Below the pieces are notes generated by a model, which did no database searches, was not told the origin of the DNA, and was given only the letters and a program-made list of their open reading frames with translations. Position numbers and translations under genes: made by a program. Of a DNA stretch of 64,000 nt, positions 7,958 to 21,356 are shown one piece after another. The stretch lies in NCBI GenBank assembly GCA_964555055.1, contig CAZKQW010000008.1, forward strand, positions 62,001-126,000, read 5' to 3'. The stretch's first letter is position 1; every line of letters begins with the position of its first letter. This DNA is from GCA-016699445 sp964555055. GTDB lineage: Bacteria; UBA10199; JACPAL01; GCA-016699445.

Positions 7958-9533
7958 TTAAACGGCTTCCAAGAGGAAATTCGCCGCCGTTCCCGCCGCC
8001 GCGTGCGGGCTGTAATGGGTCGTCTTATTGAGGGTGCGGTCTTTGGCGATCTTGGACTTCACCTGTTCGACGGTCAGATTCTGGGACTTTAAAAGCTCTT
8101 CGTATTCCTGCTCGGCCTTGCGTTTAGCCTTGAAGAGCATCATCTGGATGCGGCTGTAGACATTCACGGCGCCGTCGCCGCTGGTCTCGATCGGAAGGAA
8201 AATGGCTTCGGGGTAACGTTCCGTGATGACGCTTTGGACGCCGTCGGAGACGCCGGAGGACGGCATGCAGCCGAAGGGTTTGACCGAGATCACCATGTGG
8301 GCCTTATTGTGGAGGACGGTTTGGATGAGCTTACCGACCTCCATGTGGCCTTCCCCGCCGCGGAGTTCGTTGTTGTAATGTTGGCTCGCGAGAGCCGCGT
8401 TTTCCTCCATGTCGGGGAGCTTATAGTTCTTGAGCCCCAGGAATTTGGCGAACGTGTAGAAAGTGCCTTTGAGAGCCATTTCGGCGATTTTCAACGTCAA
8501 GAACTTCTTCGCCGTCTGGGTTGTCTTCAATCCCTTACGGGCCTGGGCGTCCGACCCTCGCAGGACCATGCGGCTCTTGGTGTCCACCTTGGCCTGCCAA
8601 ATGTTGTAGAGGATCCAATTCACGATGAGTTGGATATCGACCTCGGCGCCCTCCTGTTCCAAGAAACGCTGCAGCTTGTAATTACCGTCGCCTTCCGTGG
8701 TCATCGCCCAAAACTCGCCGATGATGGAGACTTTGGGCTTCACCATCGTACGGTCCACCTCGACGCCGTTCAGGATCTTGCGGCAACGCCTCAAGGCCAT
8801 GAGGATCGATTTCTTATTCTTCAAGGCCGTCATGATCGTCTCGCGGCAGGCTTCGATCGCCTTGTCCGTGCTGCCGGGGACGATTTCGTACGGGCGGATG
8901 CGGTACATGATGGCGTTCAAGGCGTCGCCCGCGAAAATCGCCTTGGCGAGCGTGACGAAGAAGGCCTTGTCCATTTTCAGTCCGACTTCCTTGCCGGAGG
9001 TCTGGTTCATCCCGCCGTTCGCATCGAAGAGCATGACGCGGAAATTGTCGAAGCCCGCGTCACGCAGGGCCTTGCGGTATTCCGTGACGTACATGCCGAA
9101 ACGGCAGGGGCCGCAAGCGCCGGCCGTGAGGAAGACGTTCCTCTCGACCACCTGCTGGGGCGTCATGCCGGTCTCATCGCGGAGGTTGGAGAGGTATTTC
9201 ACCAGATTTCCGACGGTGAAGTACGTGGGATTGCATTGTCCCCGGTTGCTGAACTCTTTTCCGAATTGGAGGGATTCGTTATCGGGACAATCCAGGGCCT
9301 TGATCTTGTACCCCAGGCCTTCCAAGCCGGCTTGCACGAACTTATCGTGGGCCATCGTCAAACCGGAGACGAGGATGGTCGTATGCTCTCGCTGATCCGC
9401 GTAGAACTCGCGGTTGATCTTTTCCTGCCATTGATTCTTTTGATTTTCTAATCCGAGCTTTTTTCTTTCTTGGGTTTCAAAGTCCTTCAACTCGTCTTCA
9501 ACAGATCGAAATGTTGATGCCGTATTTAAAGCT

Positions 9534-9550
<17 letters not shown>
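7958..9550 (-). CDS. 2-hydroxyacyl-CoA dehydratase-like partner of the large activase
   Basis: 530 residues. It corresponds to the C-terminal part of the very long (about 1400-residue) acyl-CoA dehydratase activase proteins of clostridia and deltaproteobacteria. Candidate Fe-S ligands include Cys88, Cys106, Cys146 and Cys149 (the last two in AGACGPCRFGMY) and the Cys in KPFGCMPSSG near residue 425. The first about 55 residues are charged and probably helical. The start overlaps the end of the upstream activase gene by 17 nt, so the two are co-translated. Probable role: the reductase or dehydratase half of an ATP-driven, low-potential electron-transfer system. Substrate unknown. Confidence 0.75.
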
Positions 9551-13016
<3,466 letters not shown>

Positions 13017-13086
13017 ACGTATGTTCCCTCAAAACATTCGTTTGCAGATGGGAGCTCGAGGGATAGCGGTATCTCTCTCGAACTTA

Positions 13087-13116
13087 GCGCATTCTCCGGC
13101 TCTGCCGGAAATGCGC
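13087..13116 (-). other. Stem-loop at the predicted 5' end of the activase mRNA
   Basis: A strong inverted repeat: GCGCATT then TCCGGC, a 3-nt loop TCT, then GCCGGA and AATGCGC, with one bulged base (13094). That gives 13 pairs. With the -10 at 13117-13122 the transcript would begin near 13110, inside or next to this hairpin. It could stabilise the mRNA or hinder initiation. No U-tract follows, so it is not a simple terminator. Confidence 0.55.
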
Positions 13117-13145
13117 GCTATAGACTGACATGTCAGTCTAGTCAA
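13117..13145 (-). promoter_or_regulatory. Sigma-70 promoter of the activase operon with a 20-bp perfect palindrome in the spacer
   Basis: Read on the minus strand: TTGACT (13145-13140), a 17-bp spacer, then TATAGC (13122-13117). The plus-strand sequence at 13121-13140, TAGACTGACATGTCAGTCTA, is a perfect 20-bp palindrome filling the spacer and touching both boxes. This is the geometry of a TetR-type repressor site that blocks RNA polymerase. The regulator is not identified; the TetR gene at 5782 is one candidate, but its own upstream dyads do not share this sequence. Confidence 0.7.
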
Positions 13146-13271
13146 AAAGAAATTCTTAATTTTGGTTACGACAAGTGATTTTCAGAGAGTGGTTCCATCG
13201 AAAAATCTAAGACGAGTCGTAGAGAATAAAACTTTTGCCTTCCGGGATTTTTCCGATACAACCTTCGGACT

Positions 13272-15329
13272 TTGGGGCGATTCAAAAAAATCATTTTCGT
13301 CGTTACTGCCTTTTACATCGTTACATTTTCCTTATTTTTATTCACCTTCGCCTCTCTCTATGATGCCCCCTCTCCTTCACGGACGTTTCTCGACCGTCGG
13401 GGAAAGGTCATTGGCACGTTGAATCCCGCCTTTTCCGGGATGCAACGGTGGGTTTCCCTTTCCGATATACCGCAAACGATCTTGGAGAAGACCGTTTCCA
13501 AGGAAGACCGCCTCTTTTACTGGCATAGGGGTGTCAACCCCTGGGCCCTTTTGAAGGCTTTGGGCGCCAATCTCTTTCGGGCCGGCGGACCGCGCCGCGG
13601 GGGGTCCACGATCACGCAGCAACTCGCCAAGAACTTAATCCAAGATAAAAACTGCCGAAAGGGTGACTGCCGACCTCTCGCCAGGACTTGGACCCAAAAA
13701 ATTCGGGAGATGACTTTGGCCTTAGGTTTAGAATTAAAGCATTCCAAGTCTTGGATCTTGGAGCGTTATTTAAATACCGTCTATTATGGGAATCGTTGTT
13801 ACGGCATCGGGGCGGCGTCGCGGTTTTATTTCGGCAAGGATCCCAACTCACTAGAACTCGATGACGGCGAAATCGATATCCTTATCTCTTTACCTCAAGC
13901 TCCGGAGAGGCGCTCCAAGCGCCTCATTTCTTCACTGAAAATGTCTCGGCCTTCTATCGGGCGCCATTTCATGGAGTCGTTTTCGAAGGAAGGAAGCGTC
14001 GCTAATGTTGTACGCACGACTTTAGATTTGGAAACACAAACCAAGACCGAGCTAGGCCTTCAAGACGCCCTTCGAGATCGAGCCGAAAAAGATCCCAAGC
14101 TCACCGCAGCGGCCGTCGTGATCGACGTCCGATCGGGGGACGTGCTGGCGATGGTGGGTTCGCGAGATTATTTCGACGAGACGATCGACGGGCAAGTGAA
14201 CGGGGCCATGGCCCTCCGGCAGCCCGGATCGACCCTGAAGCCTTTCACGTATTTCGCGGCCTTTACGCAGGGTTTTTCGCCGGAGAGCCGTATCCAAGAC
14301 CAACCGACGAGCTTCCATGTCCCGGCCCTCACAGAAGAAAGCGCGTCTTATATGCCGCAGAATTTCGACCGCCGGTTCCACGGGATGGTGACGATCCGCG
14401 AAGCCTTGGCGAACTCCTATAATGTCCCGGCCGTCGTGACCCTGAACGACATCGGTCTCTCCTACTATCACGAGACGCTCCGTCGTTTCGGGCTGACCAG
14501 CCTCAACCGCTCGCCCACTTACTACGGCTTGGCGATCACCTTGGGGTCGGCAGAAGTGTCTTTGATGGAACTGACGAACGCTTACGCCGCCCTCGCCCGG
14601 GGAGGACGTTTTTTACCTTATCGGATGCGTCCCGAAGTTCCCGTGACCTCCCCTCTTCCCGTGCATCCCCAAGCCATGAAGGCAGCCCTCCTCACCACGT
14701 CGATTTTGACGGATGCGGAAGCCCGGAGAAAATCCTTCGGGTTCAACGACGACCTGGCGGTGGAAGGCTTCGACGTCGCCGTGAAAACGGGAACGAGCTA
14801 CGACCACCGCGACAATTGGACGGTCGGGTACACGCCGTCCTACGCCGTCGGCGTTTGGGTGGGGCATGCGGACGGGACGCCGTTGGAGCTCACGACGGGA
14901 GCCACCGGAGCGGCGCCCGTTTGGCATAAAATCATGGAAGCGCTTTTACGCGGCACGTTTCCGGAGCGTTTTCCCCGGCCGCAACCTTCTCTTGAAGCCT
15001 CGTCCTTAAAACCGGAGCTCGTGGCGGAGGACTCCCGCTCCTGGAAAGTGGTCTCGCCGCTTCCCTACGCGCGTTACCGCGAACACGCCTACTTGCCTAC
15101 GGACCATCAAGGCTTGAAGCTGGAAGCGAAGGCTCGGAATCCCCGCGAGCGGTTGTCCTGGTATTTAGACGGCGTTTTATTGGAAACGACGACATCGCGT
15201 CATGAGCTTTTCGCCGCCCCCACACTCGGCCGCCATGTCCTGACCGTCGTTTCCGATTCTCACGAAAAAGAAACCATCCCTTTCTTCGTCTTGGAAGATT
15301 TCAAGGGAGATGCCCCGGGAGATTTATGA
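13272..15329 (+). CDS. pbpC: Penicillin-binding protein 1C (bifunctional transglycosylase/transpeptidase)
   Basis: 685 residues, anchored by one N-terminal membrane helix (about 7-29). The GT51 domain carries EDRLFYWHRG (catalytic Glu78) and GGSTITQQLAKN (110-121). The transpeptidase domain has Ser320-x-x-Lys323 in RQPGSTLK, the SYN motif at 382-384 and KTG at 505-507. The roughly 90-residue tail fits the BiPBP_C domain typical of PBP1C. It polymerises and cross-links peptidoglycan in the periplasm. The start is a TTG without a visible Shine-Dalgarno, so it is uncertain, but the membrane helix requires a start close to it. The stop overlaps the alpha-2-macroglobulin start by 4 nt (ATGA). Confidence 0.92.
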   Translation: MGRFKKIIFVVTAFYIVTFSLFLFTFASLYDAPSPSRTFLDRRGKVIGTLNPAFSGMQRWVSLSDIPQTILEKTVSKEDRLFYWHRGVNPWALLKALGANLFRAGGPRRGGSTITQQLAKNLIQDKNCRKGDCRPLARTWTQKIREMTLALGLELKHSKSWILERYLNTVYYGNRCYGIGAASRFYFGKDPNSLELDDGEIDILISLPQAPERRSKRLISSLKMSRPSIGRHFMESFSKEGSVANVVRTTLDLETQTKTELGLQDALRDRAEKDPKLTAAAVVIDVRSGDVLAMVGSRDYFDETIDGQVNGAMALRQPGSTLKPFTYFAAFTQGFSPESRIQDQPTSFHVPALTEESASYMPQNFDRRFHGMVTIREALANSYNVPAVVTLNDIGLSYYHETLRRFGLTSLNRSPTYYGLAITLGSAEVSLMELTNAYAALARGGRFLPYRMRPEVPVTSPLPVHPQAMKAALLTTSILTDAEARRKSFGFNDDLAVEGFDVAVKTGTSYDHRDNWTVGYTPSYAVGVWVGHADGTPLELTTGATGAAPVWHKIMEALLRGTFPERFPRPQPSLEASSLKPELVAEDSRSWKVVSPLPYARYREHAYLPTDHQGLKLEAKARNPRERLSWYLDGVLLETTTSRHELFAAPTLGRHVLTVVSDSHEKETIPFFVLEDFKGDAPGDL

Positions 15330-18300
15330 AAAAAGCCCTACTTGTCGCCGCCGTTTTCCTTCTTACCTCCGCCGCGGGATTATGGACTTGGAAACACCGG
15401 TACACCCTCTTCGCCCGTTTCATGGCCCAAAAGGGCGAACTGAAACTTCTGAGTTACGGGCCTACGCAAGAGGAAGTGCCGATCGCGATCGACGGCATCA
15501 GCGTGATGTTCGACCGGGCGATGGTCCCGCTCACGACCTTGGATCAAGGGCGCGAAGACGCCATCCCCTTGGAGATCTCGCCGAGAGTCGACGGCTCTTT
15601 CCATTGGCTGGGGACCCACGGCTTCATTTTCCGACCGAAGAATCCCTTACGTCCCGCGACGCGCTATACCGTGAGCCTGCCTGCCGGAATTCCTTCCTTG
15701 GATGGTTATCGGTTGAAGGAGAAAAAACAGTGGGCGTTCACGACGGTGCTTCCCCGGGTCGAAACCAAGGATAACGGAGTGGCGCCGACCCTCCTACCCA
15801 AGCAAGGCAAGATCGTCTTGAGATTCAATCTCGCCATGAAACGTTCGGATGTCGAGGGCAAATTGACCCTCGAGAAAGACGGCCAGCCTCTGGAGACGAA
15901 GCGAAAATACGAATGGTCGGACGGCGACCATATCCTCCAGGTCACGTTCGCCGAAGAGCTCCCGTGGAAAAGCACGCTGAAGGTCAAGCTCCCGGCGGGA
16001 CTCTTGAGCGAACGCGGGACCTTAGGTAGCCAAAAGGAATTCTCCCAGACCTTCGCTACCCCCGAAAAAAACCTCAAAATCAACCGCGTCTGGGCGGCGC
16101 CGAACGCTTCGCAAGGCGGCGGGCAAGACGAGATCGGCTTGAAACCTTCGCAGACCGCGACTCTCCAGGCCGGAGACTCCGTCTGCTACGAGTTTTCCCA
16201 GCCCATCCGAAAGAAGTCGTTCCAAAAGGCGTTTCACGCCGAGAACAGCGCTCCTTATTTTTACTTTTCCTATTACGATTCGTTTCCCGTGCTGGGGCCC
16301 GACGGCGAGGAGGCGTTGCTCGAGGGTTATAAGCAAGCCTGCGCCGTCTTCTTGGAAAAGCACAATCAAACTTACTCGTTCTCCGTCAAATCGGATGCGA
16401 TCGAATCCCTCTCCGGAGCCGATCTCACAGCGCCCACGGAAACTTACCGCGTGAAAACGGGCCATGCGGGCCCTAGGATATTCTCAAACCTCACCAAGAA
16501 CATCATCTCCTCGAAAGGTCCGATGCAGCTCCATTACCGCGGCCAAAATCTCAAATCCGTCCAGGCGAAGCTCTACCGTCTCGATAAAAAGCATTACACG
16601 GAGAATGTACGCAACTGGGATCTGAATTCCGAAATCACCATCGATTCCAAAACGAAGCTGACCTTGCCTCTCACGGAAGCGGAAACTGAAATCGATGAAG
16701 CCCAAATGAAGGCCGACTACCATCAGGATCTGGCTATAGGAGGCGAGATCGATCAAGCGGTGCCATTCATCCTGGACTTGAACCAATTCCGCGAAGGCAA
16801 ACCGTCGCTCGGCCTTTATCTCTTGGAATTGGCGGCGACGCCTCAAAATGCCGATCAAGAGCATCCCGTCAGCGTCCTCTCGATGATCCAACTGACGTCC
16901 GTCGGCATCGCCACGAAGCGGGACGCGGACCGTCTTCTGGTGTGGACGACGGATTTAGAGTCCGGACAACCCGTCTCCGTCCCCGTCCGTGTCGAAGGAA
17001 AACCTTGGCCCCAAAATGGCACGAAGGAAGAGTCTCCTTTTCTATTAGACGGCACGACGGACGCCCAGGGATTAGCTTTGCTGAATTTGCCCTCGTCCTC
17101 CACGAATCTCGACACCCTCTGCGTCGAAGTCGCCTCTCCCGACATGGCCTCGTTGAGCTGCGATCCCATTCACAACTTCCCGGACTATCGTTACCCTATG
17201 ACGCAGGGCATGAACTTTTTCGCCTATATATATACCGATCGGCCCATTTACCGCCCGGGGCAAAAAGTTTATTTCTCGTCCTTTGTGCGTGAAGTCCGTG
17301 AGAGTCGTTACCTGAGAGCCGACCCTAAGACCCCCTGCGAGGTGCACGTGTCGGACGCCGCGGGCGTCGAAATCTATCAAAAGACGGATTGCGTTTTGGG
17401 GACCTCGGGTCTGGTGAGCGGGGCCTTCGACCTCGAAAACCGGGAAGACCTTCCTCGCGGCACCTATGAAATCGCCATGAAAGTCTCCAAGCAGACTTTC
17501 ACGCGCGCTTTTCAAGTTACCAGCTACCGGAAACCTTCGTTTAAGGTGGAAATCAAAACCGACCCTGAAATCGTCAGTGGAGAGGCCTTAAAAGCCGATG
17601 TGACGGGCGCCTATTACTTTGGATCTCCTTTGCGGAAAGCGCGTGCACGCTGGACTCTCATGACGTCGACATACGTCTTCTCTCCGGAGGGCTTTTCGGA
17701 TTACCAATTCATTGATTCGGATCTCTTAATCCGCAAAGACGCGGAGGGAGAAGCGGATTACGTCAGCGACTATGAATACGATGTCGTCGCCTCCTCGAAA
17801 TATTCCGAGGATAACAGTTTTTACGACGACGTGAGGCCCCATGGCTCCGATCGTGCCATCGACCTTTATAAGGATACCCAAGGGAATCCGGTCCAAAATG
17901 CTTCCCGACTCAGCGATAAAGGCATCCTCAATATCGAATACAAAACGGACTTGGCAAAATACCCAACGAGTCAAATCCTCAGCTTGGAAGCCAGCGTGAC
18001 CGATCCCGGCCACCAGGAAGTCTCTTCTTCCGAGGAAGTGATCGTGCACAAAGGGAGTTTTTATTTGGGGATTAAACCCAACCAGTGGGTCTACGGCGAA
18101 AAGGAAAAGGCTTCCATAAGCATTGTTTCCTTGGATACGCATTCCCAAAAGTCTCCTCAAAAGTCATTCTCCGCTTCTCTGGTTCGACGCGACTACAAAT
18201 ATATCGAAAAGAGGAATGCCCGTGGTTATTGGGAGCTGACCTATGAACCTCAAGACGTACTCGTAAAGACGCTCTCCGCGAAGACCGACGCGGAAGGCAA

Positions 18301-21259
18301 GGCGACTCTGACCTTCGATGTCCCGAGCGGTGGCTTCTACCGCGTGGTTTTAAAAGCGAACGACCGCGGCAACGACATCCAATCCGCCGCGGAATTCTAC
18401 GCTTGGGGAAGTTCTTACGTCCCTTGGCGCCTGGACCAAGCCGAGACGATCGAACTCGTCCCGGATAAGGACGCCTACAAGATCGGAGATACGGCGAAAA
18501 TCCTGATTAAATCCTTGGTCCCCATGACCAAAGCCCTCCTGACCTACGAGCGGGGCCATGTCTTGGAATCCAAGATCATCGATTTAGGCGGTAAAAACGC
18601 GCCTACCATCGACGTGCCGATCGTCGAAGGGATGGTCCCGAACTTCTACCTAAGCGTCGTCGCGCACACGGGACGGGATGCGGCGCGTCCGCCTTTGCTC
18701 TTCCACGGGGAAACGGAGCTCCATGTGGATCCGGAGAGCAAACGGCTCGTTGTTGCCCTGACGCCCGATAAGCCGGCGGAAGGCGACCGGCCTCCGATCT
18801 ACCGGCCTGGAGAGACGGTGCGTCTGCATATCGAAACCAAGGATCCCCAAGGCCGTCCCCAAAAAGCCCAAGTCGTCGTCAGCGTCGCCGACGAATCGGT
18901 CTTGAAGCTCCTCGATTACCGCCTGCCGGATCTGGTCAAAAAATTCTATTACGACCGCAACAACAACGTCCGCTCCACCTCTTCCCTCTTTTCGCTCAAA
19001 GCGGGCGACGGCGGTTTAGGCGCCGGCAAGAAAAGACGGATATTCAAGGATACGGCCCATTTTCAGACCGTGTCCACGGACGAGCAGGGTAAGGCCGATA
19101 TCCAGTTTAAACTTCCCGATGACTTGACGACCTGGGTGATCGAAGCCTTAGGCGTGAGCGAATCCAAGAGCACGGCGGATTTCAACGCCGAACGACAATT
19201 TCTACGTTCCGATTTAAAGTTGGGCGACGGGACCTTCGTCGGAGGGCAACGCGCTCAAATCCTCTCCACACAACCCGCCGTCTTAAGGACGGCTTTCCCC
19301 CGCTTCCTCGTCTGGGGAGACGCCGTGCAGGGATCCATAGTCGCGACGAATCGCTCCGCAAAAGAGCTGTCCGGAAAAATCCGCCTGGAAATCAAAGGCC
19401 CGGGGACGTTCGAAAACAAACAAAAGGTGCAAGAATCTCTCTTAACCATCGCCGCCCATGAGGAAAAGACCCTTCCCGCCTCCCTTATCGTTTCCGAGTC
19501 CGGGGAGAGGCTGACTTTATCCGCGACCTTTCAGAATGCCTCGGAAACCTTCGACGCGCTCGAAAATTCCTGGCCTGTGCTCGACCGTTTCGAACCTGAA
19601 GTCACAAGCACATCCGGTATTACCCAAGGGGCCGAGAAAGAAATCTTGGAGATCCCCACGAACGTCTTGAAGGATCGCGGAAATCTGGATCTGTCGCTAA
19701 AAGCCACTCTCCGATCCGCGACGAAAGCTTCGCGCGATTTCCTGATCGATTACCCTTGGGAATGTTCGGAGCAGAAATCGGCGAAGATGTTGGCACTCTT
19801 GATGTCCATCGACGAGATGGATGAAAAAGTAATAGTCGAACGAAAACTCAAAATCCAAAACCTTATCGACACACTCCAAGAAGACTTCGCGAATTCGGAC
19901 GGTGGCATGAAGTATTGGCCGGAGAGCTTCCGTAGCGACGTCTTTGCCAGCGCCCAGGTTTTTTGGGCCTTTTTGACCGCCCGAGGACAAGGATTCGACG
20001 TCGATGAAAGCGCGTTTCAGAACCTCGAGACTTTCCTCTCCAAGACCATTCAAGGGGAAAACCGATTGAAACACCCCGACACGACGGCTTTCCTTTTGTG
20101 GACTCTCAGCCTGGAGAAGAACGCCGTCCATTGGCCTCGGTGGGTCGCGGACGAAATCTTACCCCGAAAAAGCACTCTCTCGGTCAGCGGGGTCGCTTAT
20201 CTAATGATGGCTTATCAAAACCTTTCATTTAACAACGAAGTGAAAATCCTAGGGGAGCGTCTCGCCACTCTCGCCGTCCAACAACCACGCCACGTGAACT
20301 GGCCGGCTTCGAACTTTTTCTGGTCCTCGGCTGCAAAGAACACGGCTCTCGCCGTCACGGCTCTGATGGAAACCGACCCTCAAAATCCTCTCGTCCCACG
20401 CGGTCTGGCCTATCTCTTTTTCAGGAAGAAGAAACAGGCTCAGACGACTCAAGACGATCTTGTTCTCTCTTGGATGGCTTACCGTTCGTCCCAAATTTTC
20501 AAGGAATCAGAGACCGACTTCACCGCCAATATCTCTTTAATCGAAAACCAGAAGCGTCAGGTTTTAATAGAAGGGACTTTTGATGCGAGGAATCTCTTTG
20601 ATCAGAAGACCTCTCGATTTCCCATGAAAAACTTAAGCTCAGGGGAACTCCTTATCCAGAAATCCGGAGCAGGCACCCTTTACTACGACATGCTTTTGAA
20701 GACTTACGCACCTATTCAGGATTTGCCAACGAGGGAGGAAGGACTGATAGTCTCGCGTCATTACTACGCTTTGGACGATTTGAGCGAAATGACGCCTTTA
20801 AATGAATTTCGAGTGGGAGAAAATTACAAGGGCCATATTATTCTAGTGGCCCCTCAAGATCTTAACTACGTTTTCATCCAAGAAAAGCTCCCGGCAGGTT
20901 TCGAACCTGTCGATATGAATTTAGCGACAACTTCTAAGGCTCTTCTATTGGCAAGCCAAGCGGGGGCTCCACAAGCCGATCACGACGCTTACCTCGAAAG
21001 CTTTCTTTTTCCTACTTACGATGATGCGCCGGCGGCCATAGACTATGGGATGGATTATTTCTTCTCGCACCAGGAAGTAAGGGACGATGCCCTCCTTTGG
21101 TCGCACGAATTTCTTCCTGCGGGTACATACCATATTCGTTATCCGGTTCGAGCCACTACGGCAGGGACGTATTTAATGCCTGGGACGACGGCTTCAGAAT
21201 TCTACGAACCGGAAATTTTCGGGAGAAGCCGGGCGAAGGTCGTGACAATTAAAAGATAA
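15326..21259 (+). CDS. Bacterial alpha-2-macroglobulin with an intact thioester
   Basis: 1977 residues. An N-terminal hydrophobic anchor without a lipobox Cys (about 1-22) is followed by many macroglobulin-like beta domains, including YTDRPIYRPGQKVYF, a typical MG motif, near residue 640. The A2M region has FKDTAHFQ and the LPDDLTTWVIEALGVS block (about 1240-1285). The thioester motif Cys1480-Ser-Glu-Gln1483 in the PWECSEQ context is intact and precedes an alpha-helical thioester domain. Known bacterial relatives trap attacking proteases in the periplasm and are usually encoded next to pbpC, exactly as here. The current view is that they guard the cell when the wall or outer membrane is breached. 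Confidence 0.93.
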   Translation: MKKALLVAAVFLLTSAAGLWTWKHRYTLFARFMAQKGELKLLSYGPTQEEVPIAIDGISVMFDRAMVPLTTLDQGREDAIPLEISPRVDGSFHWLGTHGFIFRPKNPLRPATRYTVSLPAGIPSLDGYRLKEKKQWAFTTVLPRVETKDNGVAPTLLPKQGKIVLRFNLAMKRSDVEGKLTLEKDGQPLETKRKYEWSDGDHILQVTFAEELPWKSTLKVKLPAGLLSERGTLGSQKEFSQTFATPEKNLKINRVWAAPNASQGGGQDEIGLKPSQTATLQAGDSVCYEFSQPIRKKSFQKAFHAENSAPYFYFSYYDSFPVLGPDGEEALLEGYKQACAVFLEKHNQTYSFSVKSDAIESLSGADLTAPTETYRVKTGHAGPRIFSNLTKNIISSKGPMQLHYRGQNLKSVQAKLYRLDKKHYTENVRNWDLNSEITIDSKTKLTLPLTEAETEIDEAQMKADYHQDLAIGGEIDQAVPFILDLNQFREGKPSLGLYLLELAATPQNADQEHPVSVLSMIQLTSVGIATKRDADRLLVWTTDLESGQPVSVPVRVEGKPWPQNGTKEESPFLLDGTTDAQGLALLNLPSSSTNLDTLCVEVASPDMASLSCDPIHNFPDYRYPMTQGMNFFAYIYTDRPIYRPGQKVYFSSFVREVRESRYLRADPKTPCEVHVSDAAGVEIYQKTDCVLGTSGLVSGAFDLENREDLPRGTYEIAMKVSKQTFTRAFQVTSYRKPSFKVEIKTDPEIVSGEALKADVTGAYYFGSPLRKARARWTLMTSTYVFSPEGFSDYQFIDSDLLIRKDAEGEADYVSDYEYDVVASSKYSEDNSFYDDVRPHGSDRAIDLYKDTQGNPVQNASRLSDKGILNIEYKTDLAKYPTSQILSLEASVTDPGHQEVSSSEEVIVHKGSFYLGIKPNQWVYGEKEKASISIVSLDTHSQKSPQKSFSASLVRRDYKYIEKRNARGYWELTYEPQDVLVKTLSAKTDAEGKATLTFDVPSGGFYRVVLKANDRGNDIQSAAEFYAWGSSYVPWRLDQAETIELVPDKDAYKIGDTAKILIKSLVPMTKALLTYERGHVLESKIIDLGGKNAPTIDVPIVEGMVPNFYLSVVAHTGRDAARPPLLFHGETELHVDPESKRLVVALTPDKPAEGDRPPIYRPGETVRLHIETKDPQGRPQKAQVVVSVADESVLKLLDYRLPDLVKKFYYDRNNNVRSTSSLFSLKAGDGGLGAGKKRRIFKDTAHFQTVSTDEQGKADIQFKLPDDLTTWVIEALGVSESKSTADFNAERQFLRSDLKLGDGTFVGGQRAQILSTQPAVLRTAFPRFLVWGDAVQGSIVATNRSAKELSGKIRLEIKGPGTFENKQKVQESLLTIAAHEEKTLPASLIVSESGERLTLSATFQNASETFDALENSWPVLDRFEPEVTSTSGITQGAEKEILEIPTNVLKDRGNLDLSLKATLRSATKASRDFLIDYPWECSEQKSAKMLALLMSIDEMDEKVIVERKLKIQNLIDTLQEDFANSDGGMKYWPESFRSDVFASAQVFWAFLTARGQGFDVDESAFQNLETFLSKTIQGENRLKHPDTTAFLLWTLSLEKNAVHWPRWVADEILPRKSTLSVSGVAYLMMAYQNLSFNNEVKILGERLATLAVQQPRHVNWPASNFFWSSAAKNTALAVTALMETDPQNPLVPRGLAYLFFRKKKQAQTTQDDLVLSWMAYRSSQIFKESETDFTANISLIENQKRQVLIEGTFDARNLFDQKTSRFPMKNLSSGELLIQKSGAGTLYYDMLLKTYAPIQDLPTREEGLIVSRHYYALDDLSEMTPLNEFRVGENYKGHIILVAPQDLNYVFIQEKLPAGFEPVDMNLATTSKALLLASQAGAPQADHDAYLESFLFPTYDDAPAAIDYGMDYFFSHQEVRDDALLWSHEFLPAGTYHIRYPVRATTAGTYLMPGTTASEFYEPEIFGRSRAKVVTIKR

Positions 21260-21356
21260 AAAATCGATAATTTCTGAAGGGACTCATCAAAAAACTCAAG
21301 AATTCCTCCCTACCTCCGTAAAGGCGTGCATAACACATTTCCTATAGGAGGGAATC

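Noticed and set aside
8234..9451. 405-residue open frame on the plus strand
   Set aside because: It is antisense to the conserved dehydratase-type gene, has Asp/Val/Gly-biased composition and no recognisable domain; an artefact of high GC in the third codon position.
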